From assembly GCA_001270045.2 (NCBI GenBank), contig DF970675.1, positions 1-64,000 of the forward strand: a stretch of 64,000 bases of DNA, read 5' to 3'. A model generated the notes under the pieces. It had not been told where the DNA came from, did not search any database, and worked only from the letters and a program-made list of their open reading frames with translations. Both the position numbers and the translations under genes were made by a program. Origin of the DNA: Bacteroidales bacterium 6E. Its GTDB lineage: Bacteria > Bacteroidota > Bacteroidia > Bacteroidales > Prolixibacteraceae. How positions within the stretch are numbered: position 1 is the first letter of the stretch; the number at the start of each line of letters is the position of its first letter. This document shows positions 24,785 to 32,558 of the stretch, piece by piece.

Positions 24785-27555
24785 TCACCGCGAAAATCGA
24801 GCCAAAGATCCAGTTCTTTATAGAATTTTCGGCCCTGGGTGTAAAAAATGTTTTTCTGGCTCATCGGGCCCAATGCTTCGGCCTTTTTGAACTTGGTCCC
24901 GATGGCACTGATGCCATGGAGGAACGAGATGTCGCCCGACGGAAAAAACGGGGCATTGTTGCTGTTCCCTGCCCCTTTGGGCGGTTCCGGTGTCAGCATC
25001 CGCAGGAACACATCCTCGCTTCCACACAAAATGGTGAAGGGCTGTCCGGTGGTCTCGATCTCCACCGCATAAAAATCCTTGTGGTAGCCCTTGAATTCGG
25101 GGTAAACCAGTGGGCCTTCCCCTGTGATGGTGTTGTTGTATTCCTTTTCCCAGAGCCCGAAAGTATTTCCTTTCAGCCGGTTCTTCCACACCCGGTAGGG
25201 CCCGGAGCCGACATATCGCATCGACCGTACCTGTTCTTCGGGCAGGTTGAAGGAGATGCCCATGGCGTCCGACTGGTAACCGGGCAGGTAGTTGACTTTC
25301 AGCTGGAGCCATCCCGACGGGTGCATGATCCATTGCAGATCGCGGAAATAGCCGTCATATTTCATGTCGAGGATCACTTTTCCGTCATTTTCGGTCACCC
25401 TTGCTTCCCTGAACTTGGCTTCGCCTTGCGCGGGGACGGGACCGTTCGCGAATCCGAAACTTCCCTTGCCGTTAGATACCGATTTCAACAGGCCGTCGTT
25501 CTTACCGAACACTGCGGTCACGCCTCCCGCGGTAACCCTGATTTCCGAACCGGTCTCCGTAACCCCGGCCCTGGCGCTCAGGTCCATGTCGACTACCTTT
25601 TTGACAAAATCGGAAGGTGTGGTCACCGGCCAGCTCCAGGTGTAAATCTCTTCCCCGCGGGGGTCATGTGCGGTAAGGTAGATAACATCATACTCCGTAA
25701 AATTTTCCGGAAGTCCAAGGTGAATCACACCTTTATGCCCGGGTTCTATATCGGGGGCTCCGACCTGTACGGTTATCGGGACTGGCACTTCCTCCGTCCA
25801 GCCTGTCTTTTCGAGCCGGTAACTGAAAGTACACTGGTTCAGGTTGGTAAAATGATAGCGGTTTTCGACCTGCAGCTGTCCCGAAAATTGCGGGGTAATA
25901 TAGGAACGTTCAATGAATACCGGCGACCAGATCTCGCGAATGGCATAGAAGCTGCCTTCCTTTTCATGGAAGGGCCCCACAATCCCGTCGGGGGCATGGT
26001 TGCCATCGGTATCGATCGTATTGTCGCGGTCAGTGCGCACGACGCCCTCATCGGCGAGCACCCACAGGAAGCCTCCGGCCGAGAGCGGATTGCGCCACAT
26101 CTGGTTCCAGAAATCCTCGAGTCCAGCCCCATGTCCGCCATCATACAACCCATGCAGGAACTCGGTTGGGAAAACCACGTTCCGCCCATGCTGGTGGGTG
26201 CCTGCACCGTAATCGTAGTCCTTGTAATGTTGCGTGTCGGTCCCGCGAAAGATGTCCCACGGATGGATCAGCGGCCGTTTCTGCGGGTCCAGTTCGTCAA
26301 ACCAGTGGTCTAGTTCCATATTCCAACCTCCCTCATTGCCGTTATCCCATATCACCACCGAGGGATGGTTGACATCGCGCATGATCATTTCACGGGCCAG
26401 AACCGACCCGGCCTCAGTGTCGTAGGCCGTCTGCCATCCGGCCAACTCATTCAGCACAAAAAGTCCCAGTGAGTCGCACACCTCCAGGAAATGCTTGTCG
26501 GGAGGGTAATGCGACATGCGCACGGCATTCATGTTCATCTCCCTGATGAGTTTTACGTCTTCGATGCTTTGTGTCTTGCCAAGGGTCCTCCCGCTTTCGG
26601 GCCTGAAGGAGTGGCGGTTGACGCCCTTCATCTTCACTTTCACGCCGTTCACAAAGAATCCATCCCGTTCGCGGAGTTCTACCGTCCGAAATCCAAACCG
26701 CTCCCTCACCGTGTGCAGCACCTGGTTATCTTGCATCAGGCTCACTTCCAGCAAATAGAGATTGGGAAATTCGGGATTCCAGGGGTCAATGTCATGCAAT
26801 TGGGCCGACATCCGCGTTTCAGGTCCGATTATTTCTGCGGTGAATTCATCGCCCACCTTCTCGCCTGTCAGGGATTGTACCCGGGCGGTAACATGCGTGG
26901 CACCCCTTGGCTGGTTGTGGTAGGTAAAAACCGTGAGTGAGCCGTCGGCACGGGCATCGAGGGCGATCCGGCTGATATGTCCTGCCGGTTTGGCCTCCAG
27001 GTATACGGGCCTGAAGATGCCTCCAAAGATCCAGTAATCGGCCCTCCGCTCGGCCTCATTCACCGATTCGTTAGACGAGTGTTTGGCCACGGTCACTTCC
27101 AGCAGGTTTTCCCTTCCGTACCTGACCAGCTTGCCAATGTCGTACGAAAAACGGTAGAATGCGCCCTGATGCATCGGTCCGGCCGGTTTGCCGTTGATCT
27201 TCACCTCCGTGTCGGTCATCGATCCTTCAAAAACGATATTGACGGCCATTCCTTTCCATTCGGCGGGTACCTCAAACCGGTGCCGGTAGAGTCCCTTTTC
27301 CTTGCCGCGGATTTCATCCTTGTCGTTGCCATAGTTATAGGTCCCGAAACCATGCAGTTCCCAGCACGACGGCACCGGAACGGTCGTCCACGTGCCCGAC
27401 TTCCGTCCGTCGGTGCACATAAACTCCCAGTCTATGGCATCGTCAATGCCGGTCCCCGACAAATAAAGTACCCGGGTTTCCTGCGCACCGGAGATCATCC
27501 GGATCAGGATGGCCACAAACAACAGGATGGCCGGAAGGAAATTAAATTTTTTCAT
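24781..27555 (-). CDS. Secreted glycoside hydrolase family 2 protein (beta-galactosidase-like)
   Basis: About 924 residues. Signal peptide about 1-24. The GH2 sugar-binding jelly roll (about 30-180) is followed by the Ig-like sandwich (about 185-280), the TIM barrel (about 285-570) and C-terminal beta domains. The acid/base glutamate is in the NGNEGGW motif (near residue 406), after the usual HPSVVIW strand. The nucleophile is probably the glutamate of FPTEFLHG (near 464). The first barrel strand VKMKGVNRHSFRPESGR is typical of the LacZ-type group. Exact substrate unknown; beta-galactosides or related hemicellulose are most likely. I chose ATG at 27555, just before the signal peptide. Works in the same catabolic setting as the GH3 gene 0.9 kb away. 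Confidence 0.92.
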   Translation of the reverse strand: MKKFNFLPAILLFVAILIRMISGAQETRVLYLSGTGIDDAIDWEFMCTDGRKSGTWTTVPVPSCWELHGFGTYNYGNDKDEIRGKEKGLYRHRFEVPAEWKGMAVNIVFEGSMTDTEVKINGKPAGPMHQGAFYRFSYDIGKLVRYGRENLLEVTVAKHSSNESVNEAERRADYWIFGGIFRPVYLEAKPAGHISRIALDARADGSLTVFTYHNQPRGATHVTARVQSLTGEKVGDEFTAEIIGPETRMSAQLHDIDPWNPEFPNLYLLEVSLMQDNQVLHTVRERFGFRTVELRERDGFFVNGVKVKMKGVNRHSFRPESGRTLGKTQSIEDVKLIREMNMNAVRMSHYPPDKHFLEVCDSLGLFVLNELAGWQTAYDTEAGSVLAREMIMRDVNHPSVVIWDNGNEGGWNMELDHWFDELDPQKRPLIHPWDIFRGTDTQHYKDYDYGAGTHQHGRNVVFPTEFLHGLYDGGHGAGLEDFWNQMWRNPLSAGGFLWVLADEGVVRTDRDNTIDTDGNHAPDGIVGPFHEKEGSFYAIREIWSPVFIERSYITPQFSGQLQVENRYHFTNLNQCTFSYRLEKTGWTEEVPVPITVQVGAPDIEPGHKGVIHLGLPENFTEYDVIYLTAHDPRGEEIYTWSWPVTTPSDFVKKVVDMDLSARAGVTETGSEIRVTAGGVTAVFGKNDGLLKSVSNGKGSFGFANGPVPAQGEAKFREARVTENDGKVILDMKYDGYFRDLQWIMHPSGWLQLKVNYLPGYQSDAMGISFNLPEEQVRSMRYVGSGPYRVWKNRLKGNTFGLWEKEYNNTITGEGPLVYPEFKGYHKDFYAVEIETTGQPFTILCGSEDVFLRMLTPEPPKGAGNSNNAPFFPSGDISFLHGISAIGTKFKKAEALGPMSQKNIFYTQGRKFYKELDLWLDFRGE

Positions 27556-27654
27556 AGGTTTTTGGTTTTTCGTTAAGGATGAAATACTATCGCTTATTTT
27601 GTCTTTGGGAAAGTATGGCATACTATTATCGCTCCAGCTCGCAATTATTTGCGC

Positions 27655-27692
27655 TGCTTATCAAGAGGTTCTTCGTTACACTCAGAATGACA
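27655..27692. repeat. Dispersed repeat of the GTCATTCTGAACG family
   Basis: Carries GAGGTTCTTCGTTACACTCA followed by GAATGACAG: a diverged, reverse-oriented copy of the GTCATTCTGAACGxxGTGAAG repeat seen at three other places in the window. A GC-rich hairpin follows at 27715. Confidence 0.65.
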
Positions 27693-27714
27693 GGCGCAGC
27701 TTATTTATATAGTT

Positions 27715-27745
27715 GGATGTGGGGCGGCACAGCCGCCCCACATCC
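27715..27745. terminator. 14-bp perfect intergenic hairpin
   Basis: GGATGTGGGGCGGC (27715-27728) pairs with 27732-27745 around the triloop ACA. It lies between the GH2 start and the YkgJ gene stop, so it may terminate YkgJ transcription. Confidence 0.6.
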
Positions 27746-27769
27746 CATTGTTGTTATATTACAGCAGGC

Positions 27770-27812
27770 CCGTCATCCTGAACGAAGTGAAGGACCTCAA
27801 AAGGATGACATC
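27770..27812. repeat. Dispersed repeat overlapping the YkgJ stop codon
   Basis: GTCATCCTGAACGAAGTGAAG, then GACCTCAAAAGGATGAC, so inverted GTCATCC/GGATGAC ends enclose the repeat body. It supplies the last codons and the TGA stop (27799-27797) of the cysteine-cluster gene. Confidence 0.7.
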
Positions 27813-28324
27813 CTCTCAATTAACTCCCTGATCCCCAGCAGGTCAAACTCCCCGTGTTCACTGTACCCGGGCAGTGCAACCAGCTCTTTGTTCAGCATAA
27901 ACAGCCGACTGTTGTATTTGTCCTGCGGGAAAGTATTGTCGGTGTGAAATTCCTCATCGAATTCCGTGAAATTCAGTTCACAGGCCGAAAGCTCCCACTC
28001 TCCCTCGTCGTTGGTATACAGCAGCGGAAGTCCGTGCGTACGGCATATGATGGGGCGCCATTCATAAATGGTACAGGCATGGTCGACCAGGAATACGCAA
28101 TCCCCTTCGGCGACATCCTTTGCGATCCTGATCTCCTTTTCCCTGATATTTTTCAGGATGGAATAAAACTCGATCGGGAAGATTTTATAATCCATGCAAC
28201 ATGCCGAACAGCCTTTCCTGCACACCATATGCGAATGGTGGACCTCCTCCAGCTGCCGGGTTGCCTGATCGATCTGCCCCACCAGTTTTTGGTATTTCTG
28301 AAATACTTTTTCCTCCTTTTCCAT
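27797..28324 (-). CDS. YkgJ-type cysteine-cluster protein
   Basis: A 175-residue cytoplasmic protein with the CxxCxxCC metal site CRKGCSACC (about residues 35-43) and two more conserved cysteines in CTIYEWRPIICRTHG (about 83-97). The pattern matches the putative zinc- or iron-chelating family (YkgJ, PF03692). Biochemical role unknown; proteins of this type have been linked to Fe-S or metal handling. Its C-terminus (ERMSSF and stop) is encoded by a dispersed repeat, so it may be altered relative to the ancestral protein. It is divergent from the GH3 gene (110-nt gap). Confidence 0.85.
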   Translation of the reverse strand: MEKEEKVFQKYQKLVGQIDQATRQLEEVHHSHMVCRKGCSACCMDYKIFPIEFYSILKNIREKEIRIAKDVAEGDCVFLVDHACTIYEWRPIICRTHGLPLLYTNDEGEWELSACELNFTEFDEEFHTDNTFPQDKYNSRLFMLNKELVALPGYSEHGEFDLLGIRELIERMSSF

Positions 28325-28399
28325 GTCCCCGTAAAGTTAATTGAAAAGGAAACATGCACCTGCCTCCCAGACACAGGTCGGTAAATATTTTCTTTTCGC

Positions 28400-28407
28400 T
28401 ATTTTTG
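28400..28407 (+). promoter_or_regulatory. Probable -7 element of the GH3 gene
   Basis: TATTTTTG fits TAnnTTTG, 28 nt upstream of the GH3 ATG. This position also argues against an upstream start at 28354. Confidence 0.55.
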
Positions 28408-28434
28408 GGACCAAACCTAAAGAAAACATCCGAT

Positions 28435-31086
28435 ATGGCACGACTGCTTCACCGCGCGCTATTGATGGCCGCACTCATTTTTTCCACTTCCGGACTATAT
28501 GCACAACAATCCCTGAAATTTTTGTACCAGGACACCAACCTGCCACTCGAGCAACGGGTCGACCTGCTGGTTTCGGAAATGACACTGGACGAGAAAATCG
28601 GGCAGCTGCTCTATACCGCACCGGCCATCGACCGCCTTGGCGTTCCTGCGCACAACTGGTGGAATGAAAGCCTCCACGGGGTAGCCCGGGCAGGTTATGC
28701 CACAGTCTTTCCACAGTCGATCACCATTGCGGCCTCGTGGGACAAAGACCTCATGAACCGGGTGGCCACGGTGATCTCCGACGAGGCCCGGGCCAAGCAC
28801 CACGAAATGGCGCGCCGGGGCAAGCGCGGATTGTACCAGGGACTGACCTTCTGGTCGCCCAACATCAACATATTCAGGGATCCCCGATGGGGACGCGGTC
28901 ATGAGACCTATGGCGAAGACCCCTACCTGACCGGGAAAATGGGTGCCGAATTCGTGAAGGGTTTGCAGGGCGACCATCCCGACTACCTCAAGGTGGTGGC
29001 CACGGCCAAACATTATGCCGTGCATTCGGGACCGGAGCCGTTACGCCACGAGTTCAATGCCGTGGTGGGCGAACGCGACCTGTACGAAACCTACCTGCCT
29101 GCCTTCAGGGAGTTGGTCGTCAACGGCAAGGTGCAGTCGATCATGTGTGCCTACAACCAGTTCAGGGGCGACCCGGCCTGCGCCAACCCTTATCTGTATG
29201 GAATACTGCGTAACGACTGGGGCTTTAATGGTTATATCGTCTCCGACTGCTGGGCCATCAGTGATTTCTACACTTTCCAGAATTATTCTAAGGATGCCGC
29301 CGAGGCGTCTGCGGTGGCCGTCAAGGCTGGCACCGATTTGAACTGTGGCGTATCCTACGGAAAACTGGGAGAAGCCGTCACCAGGGGTCTTATCAGCGAA
29401 AGTGATATCGACGTGGCCGTCAAACGGCTCTTCGAAACCCGTTTCAGGTTGGGCGTTTTCGACCCGCAGGAAAAGGTGCCTTATGCACAGATCCCCTTTG
29501 CCGTCAACACCTCCGACAAACACAATACACTGGCTCGCGAGGCCGCCCAAAAGAGCATCGTGATGCTGAAAAACAATAACCAGATCCTGCCCCTGACCAG
29601 CTCTGCCCGCACCATTGCGGTAATCGGACCCAATGCCGACAATTTCGAGGCACTACTGGGCAATTATAACGGGATCCCCAAAGAGCCGGTCACGGTGCTG
29701 CAGGGAATCCGCAACAAGTTTGAGCCCCGTGCCAGGGTACTCTATGCCGAAGGCTCGCACCTGGCCGAGGGTGTACACAACCTGAAGCCGCTGCCATCGG
29801 CCTTCCTCATGACCGAAGAGGGGAAACAGGGCGTCAAGGGCGAATACTTTGCAAATGGAAACCTCGAAGGGGAGCCGGCCTTTGTGCGGACCGACGACCA
29901 GGTCAATTTCTACTGGGAGTCGCACTCTCCCGCCCCGGAACTGCCCGACGACAATTTCAGTGTCCGCTGGACCGGCTACATCGTGCCCCCCACTTCCGGA
30001 ACCTATCGTATCGGTACCTGGGGTATGCCCGACGTGCAGCTCTGGCTCGAGGGTGAGAAGCTGATCACCTTTAAATCGGACCACCATGCCTTCCACGAGG
30101 AAAAACCGGTCGAGCTCGAGGCCGGTAAAAAATATAAGTTCGTTTACGAGTACCGCAATACATTCGGTGACGGTGACGCCAAACTTCTCTGGGCCATGCC
30201 CGACGACGAAATGCTTGACAAGGCCGTGGCCGTAGCCCGTCAGGCCGACGTGGTGGTCCTGGTGCTGGGATTGTCGCAGCGCCTCGAAGGCGAGGAAATG
30301 GGCATCAAGGTCGACGGATTCGAGGGGGGCGACCGTACCCACCTGAACCTGCCAACCATCCAGGAGGAACTGATGAAGGCCATCAAGGCCACAGGGAAAC
30401 CCACCGTGCTGGTGTTGCTCAACGGAAGTGCGTTGTCGGTGAACTATGCCGCAGATAACATGGATGCCATCCTCACGGCAGGTTATCCCGGACAACAGGG
30501 CGGCAACGCCGTGGCCGACGTCCTGAACGGCGACTACAACCCTGCCGGTCGGCTTCCGCTCACGTATTATAAGTCGGTCGACCAACTCCCGCCGTTTGAG
30601 GAGTACGACATGACCAACCGCACCTATCGCTATTTCACCGGTGATCCGCTTTATCCCTTTGGATTCGGGCTCAGCTTCACCACCTTCGCCTATTCCGACC
30701 TGAAAGTTCCGCAATCGGTAACGGCCGGACAACCCGTCAAGGTATCGGTGAAGGTCACCAATACCGGAAAACTTGCCGGCGAAGAGGTGGTACAGCTCTA
30801 CCTCACCGACGAGAAAGCGTCAACACCCCGTCCGATACGCCAGCTCGAAGGATTTGAGCGCATCAGCCTGAAACCCGGCGAGTCGAAAGTGGTGGAATTC
30901 ACCCTCGATCCACGCCAGCTCTCTCTCATCAACAATAAAGAACAACGCGTGATCGAACCGGGATGGTTCACCATCGCAACCGGCGGCAAACAGCCCGGCT
31001 TCACCGGCCCAGCCGACGCCACCACCACCGATGTCATCACTACCCGCTTCCGCGTTACCGGGCGCGAATTCCCCATGGATAAGTAG
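28435..31086 (+). CDS. Secreted glycoside hydrolase family 3 with PA14 domain
   Basis: About 883 residues. Signal peptide about 1-22 (ending YAQ). The GH3 barrel (about 25-330) has the nucleophile aspartate in GYIVSDCWAISD (near residue 270) and the substrate-binding KHYAVHSGPE segment (about 192). The GH3 C-terminal sandwich (about 345-620) is interrupted by a PA14 domain (about 470-600), containing VRWTGYIVPPTSGTYRIGTW, which usually shapes the active site or binds sugar. A fibronectin-III-like domain ends the protein (about 755-880). Candidate activities are beta-xylosidase or beta-glucosidase. A short start at 28435 is supported by the -7 box at 28400. Two terminator-like hairpins follow. 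Confidence 0.93.
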   Translation: MARLLHRALLMAALIFSTSGLYAQQSLKFLYQDTNLPLEQRVDLLVSEMTLDEKIGQLLYTAPAIDRLGVPAHNWWNESLHGVARAGYATVFPQSITIAASWDKDLMNRVATVISDEARAKHHEMARRGKRGLYQGLTFWSPNINIFRDPRWGRGHETYGEDPYLTGKMGAEFVKGLQGDHPDYLKVVATAKHYAVHSGPEPLRHEFNAVVGERDLYETYLPAFRELVVNGKVQSIMCAYNQFRGDPACANPYLYGILRNDWGFNGYIVSDCWAISDFYTFQNYSKDAAEASAVAVKAGTDLNCGVSYGKLGEAVTRGLISESDIDVAVKRLFETRFRLGVFDPQEKVPYAQIPFAVNTSDKHNTLAREAAQKSIVMLKNNNQILPLTSSARTIAVIGPNADNFEALLGNYNGIPKEPVTVLQGIRNKFEPRARVLYAEGSHLAEGVHNLKPLPSAFLMTEEGKQGVKGEYFANGNLEGEPAFVRTDDQVNFYWESHSPAPELPDDNFSVRWTGYIVPPTSGTYRIGTWGMPDVQLWLEGEKLITFKSDHHAFHEEKPVELEAGKKYKFVYEYRNTFGDGDAKLLWAMPDDEMLDKAVAVARQADVVVLVLGLSQRLEGEEMGIKVDGFEGGDRTHLNLPTIQEELMKAIKATGKPTVLVLLNGSALSVNYAADNMDAILTAGYPGQQGGNAVADVLNGDYNPAGRLPLTYYKSVDQLPPFEEYDMTNRTYRYFTGDPLYPFGFGLSFTTFAYSDLKVPQSVTAGQPVKVSVKVTNTGKLAGEEVVQLYLTDEKASTPRPIRQLEGFERISLKPGESKVVEFTLDPRQLSLINNKEQRVIEPGWFTIATGGKQPGFTGPADATTTDVITTRFRVTGREFPMDK

Positions 31087-31099
31087 CAAAGTGAGTTTG

Positions 31100-31132
31100 C
31101 CTTTATCTGTGGCCGCAGGCCACGGATAAAGG
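31100..31132 (+). terminator. 15-bp hairpin after the GH3 gene
   Basis: CCTTTATCTGTGGCC (31100-31114) pairs with 31118-31132 around the triloop GCA, with a single U-G wobble. Confidence 0.6.
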
Positions 31133-31141
31133 TCTAAAATC

Positions 31142-31178
31142 AAAAAGAGCAAGATTGCTTCGCAATCTTGCTCTTTTT
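31142..31178. terminator. 17-bp perfect hairpin with U-run
   Basis: AAAAAGAGCAAGATTGC (31142-31158) pairs with 31162-31178 around the triloop TTC, and the outer arm ends in six T. Intrinsic terminator of the GH3 gene, just ahead of the Lrp promoter. Confidence 0.8.
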
Positions 31179-31191
31179 TATTGAAATTTTT

Positions 31192-31199
31192 TACATTTG
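31192..31199 (+). promoter_or_regulatory. Probable -7 element of the first Lrp gene
   Basis: TACATTTG fits TAnnTTTG and lies 21 nt before the ATG at 31221. It excludes the upstream TTG at 31197 as a start codon. Confidence 0.6.
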
Positions 31200-31220
31200 G
31201 TGGAAAATAGTATCCAAATT

Positions 31221-31688
31221 ATGACATTACGAAATCATCTGGATGATGTGGACCTCAAAATCCTCGACATCATCAGCCGCAACGCAAGAATTCCGTTTAA
31301 GGATGTAGCCAGTGAGGTTGGAATTTCAAGAGCTGCTGTTCACCAAAGGGTTAACCGGATGGTTGAGCTTGAAGTAATCACGGGATCGGGCTATTACGTG
31401 AATCCAAAAAAGGTCGACTACCGCACCTGTACCTATATCGGTATCTTCCTCGAAAAGGGCGGTATCTACACCGATGTGGCCAACCGCCTGCAGGAAATTC
31501 CGGAAATTGTCGAATGTCATTATACCACCGGACAGTATGCGATTTTTGTCAAGGTGTATGCCAAGGACAACGAGCACCTGAAAAACATACTGAGCGAGCA
31601 CATCCAGAAGATCCAGGGGGTATCAAGTACCGAAACGTTCATCTCGCTCGAGGAGACTTTCCGCAGAAGTCTTCCCATTTATTCGTGA
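31221..31688 (+). CDS. Lrp/AsnC family transcriptional regulator
   Basis: A 155-residue Lrp/AsnC regulator. An N-terminal helix-turn-helix (about 5-55) starts LDDVDLKILDIISRNARIPF and includes GISRAAVHQRVNRM. The C-terminal RAM ligand-binding domain (about 65-150) contains EIPEIVECHYTTGQYAIFVK and ends ETFISLEETFRR. It senses small ligands, typically amino acids, and controls feast/famine genes. A close paralogue sits at 37080 with the same architecture and motifs. A start at 31221 is chosen because TACATTTG at 31192 forms a promoter box across any earlier start. Confidence 0.93.
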   Translation: MTLRNHLDDVDLKILDIISRNARIPFKDVASEVGISRAAVHQRVNRMVELEVITGSGYYVNPKKVDYRTCTYIGIFLEKGGIYTDVANRLQEIPEIVECHYTTGQYAIFVKVYAKDNEHLKNILSEHIQKIQGVSSTETFISLEETFRRSLPIYS

Positions 31689-31772
31689 GTCAGCCGCGAC
31701 GCATGACCTTCCTCCTGCAACAATCGCCAGGAAGCTACCAATTCTTTCAGGGATCCGGCAGTTTCCTGATGG

Positions 31773-32558
31773 CTACTCGTGGGCCAGTCCGCGCTGCCTG
31801 ACCGCCTCATACATCATCAGCGAGGCAGCTACCGAAACGTTCAGAGAACCGATGGTCCCGAGAATCGGTATTTTGGCAAGATGGTCGGCCGCACGCAGCA
31901 TGGCGGGTGAAATCCCTTTGTCTTCGGCCCCCATGATGATGGCCAGCGGTCCCGACATGCCCACGCGGGTATAGTCGTCGGCGGCCTTTTCGGTGGCGGC
32001 CACGACCGTGATCCCCGAATTTTTGAGAAAATCTATGGTGGTGCCCATGTTGGCTGACCTGCACACCGGGACGATATTCAATGCCCCGGCCGAGGTTTTC
32101 ACGGCATCGGCACCAATGCGGGCGGCTCCCTTCTCGGGGATCACCACGGCATGGACGCCGGCACATTCGGCCGACCGCACAATCGCCCCGAAATTGCGGA
32201 CGTCGGTTACCTGATCGAGCAGCAGGATCAGCGGCTCTTCCCCTTTTTCAAAAATGGCGGGCAATATATCCTCGATCCGGAAGAATTCGACCGAGGCCAT
32301 CAAGGCCAGTACCCCCTGGTGGTTTTTCCGGGTGATCCGGTTGATTTTCTCGAGCGGCACATACTGGAAAGGAATCTCGAACTCCTTGATCAGCTGGTAC
32401 AATTCCCCGAACAACTCATTCGACAAACCATTTTTGATCAGGACCTTGTCGATGCTCCTGCCGGCGCGGATCGCCTCAATCACCGCACGGGTGCCAAACA
32501 CGAAATCTTCCTTAGGTTCGCTACGATCGGCAATTACCAGCTTTTTTTTGTATTCCAT
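31773..32558 (-). CDS. rlmB: 23S rRNA (guanosine-2'-O-)-methyltransferase RlmB-like, SpoU/TrmH family
   Basis: A 261-residue SPOUT enzyme. An N-terminal substrate-binding domain (about 15-95, starting EDFVFGTRAVIEAIRAGRS) precedes the SpoU domain with its three motifs: NFGAIVRSAECAGVHAVVIP (motif 1), IIMGAEDKGIS (motif 2) and IPILGTIGSLNVSVAASLMM (motif 3, trefoil knot). The family methylates ribose 2'-O of G2251 in 23S rRNA using SAM. TrmH tRNA methylases are close relatives, so RlmB is the best but not the only reading. It overlaps the ABC-F gene's 3' end by 25 nt on the same strand, so the two form an operon. Confidence 0.88.
   Translation of the reverse strand: MEYKKKLVIADRSEPKEDFVFGTRAVIEAIRAGRSIDKVLIKNGLSNELFGELYQLIKEFEIPFQYVPLEKINRITRKNHQGVLALMASVEFFRIEDILPAIFEKGEEPLILLLDQVTDVRNFGAIVRSAECAGVHAVVIPEKGAARIGADAVKTSAGALNIVPVCRSANMGTTIDFLKNSGITVVAATEKAADDYTRVGMSGPLAIIMGAEDKGISPAMLRAADHLAKIPILGTIGSLNVSVAASLMMYEAVRQRGLAHE

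Noticed and set aside
24700-26313. Long plus-strand reading frame of 537 codons
   Set aside because: It lies antisense to the GH2 gene, which has full domain structure and catalytic motifs. The antisense protein has no recognisable domain.
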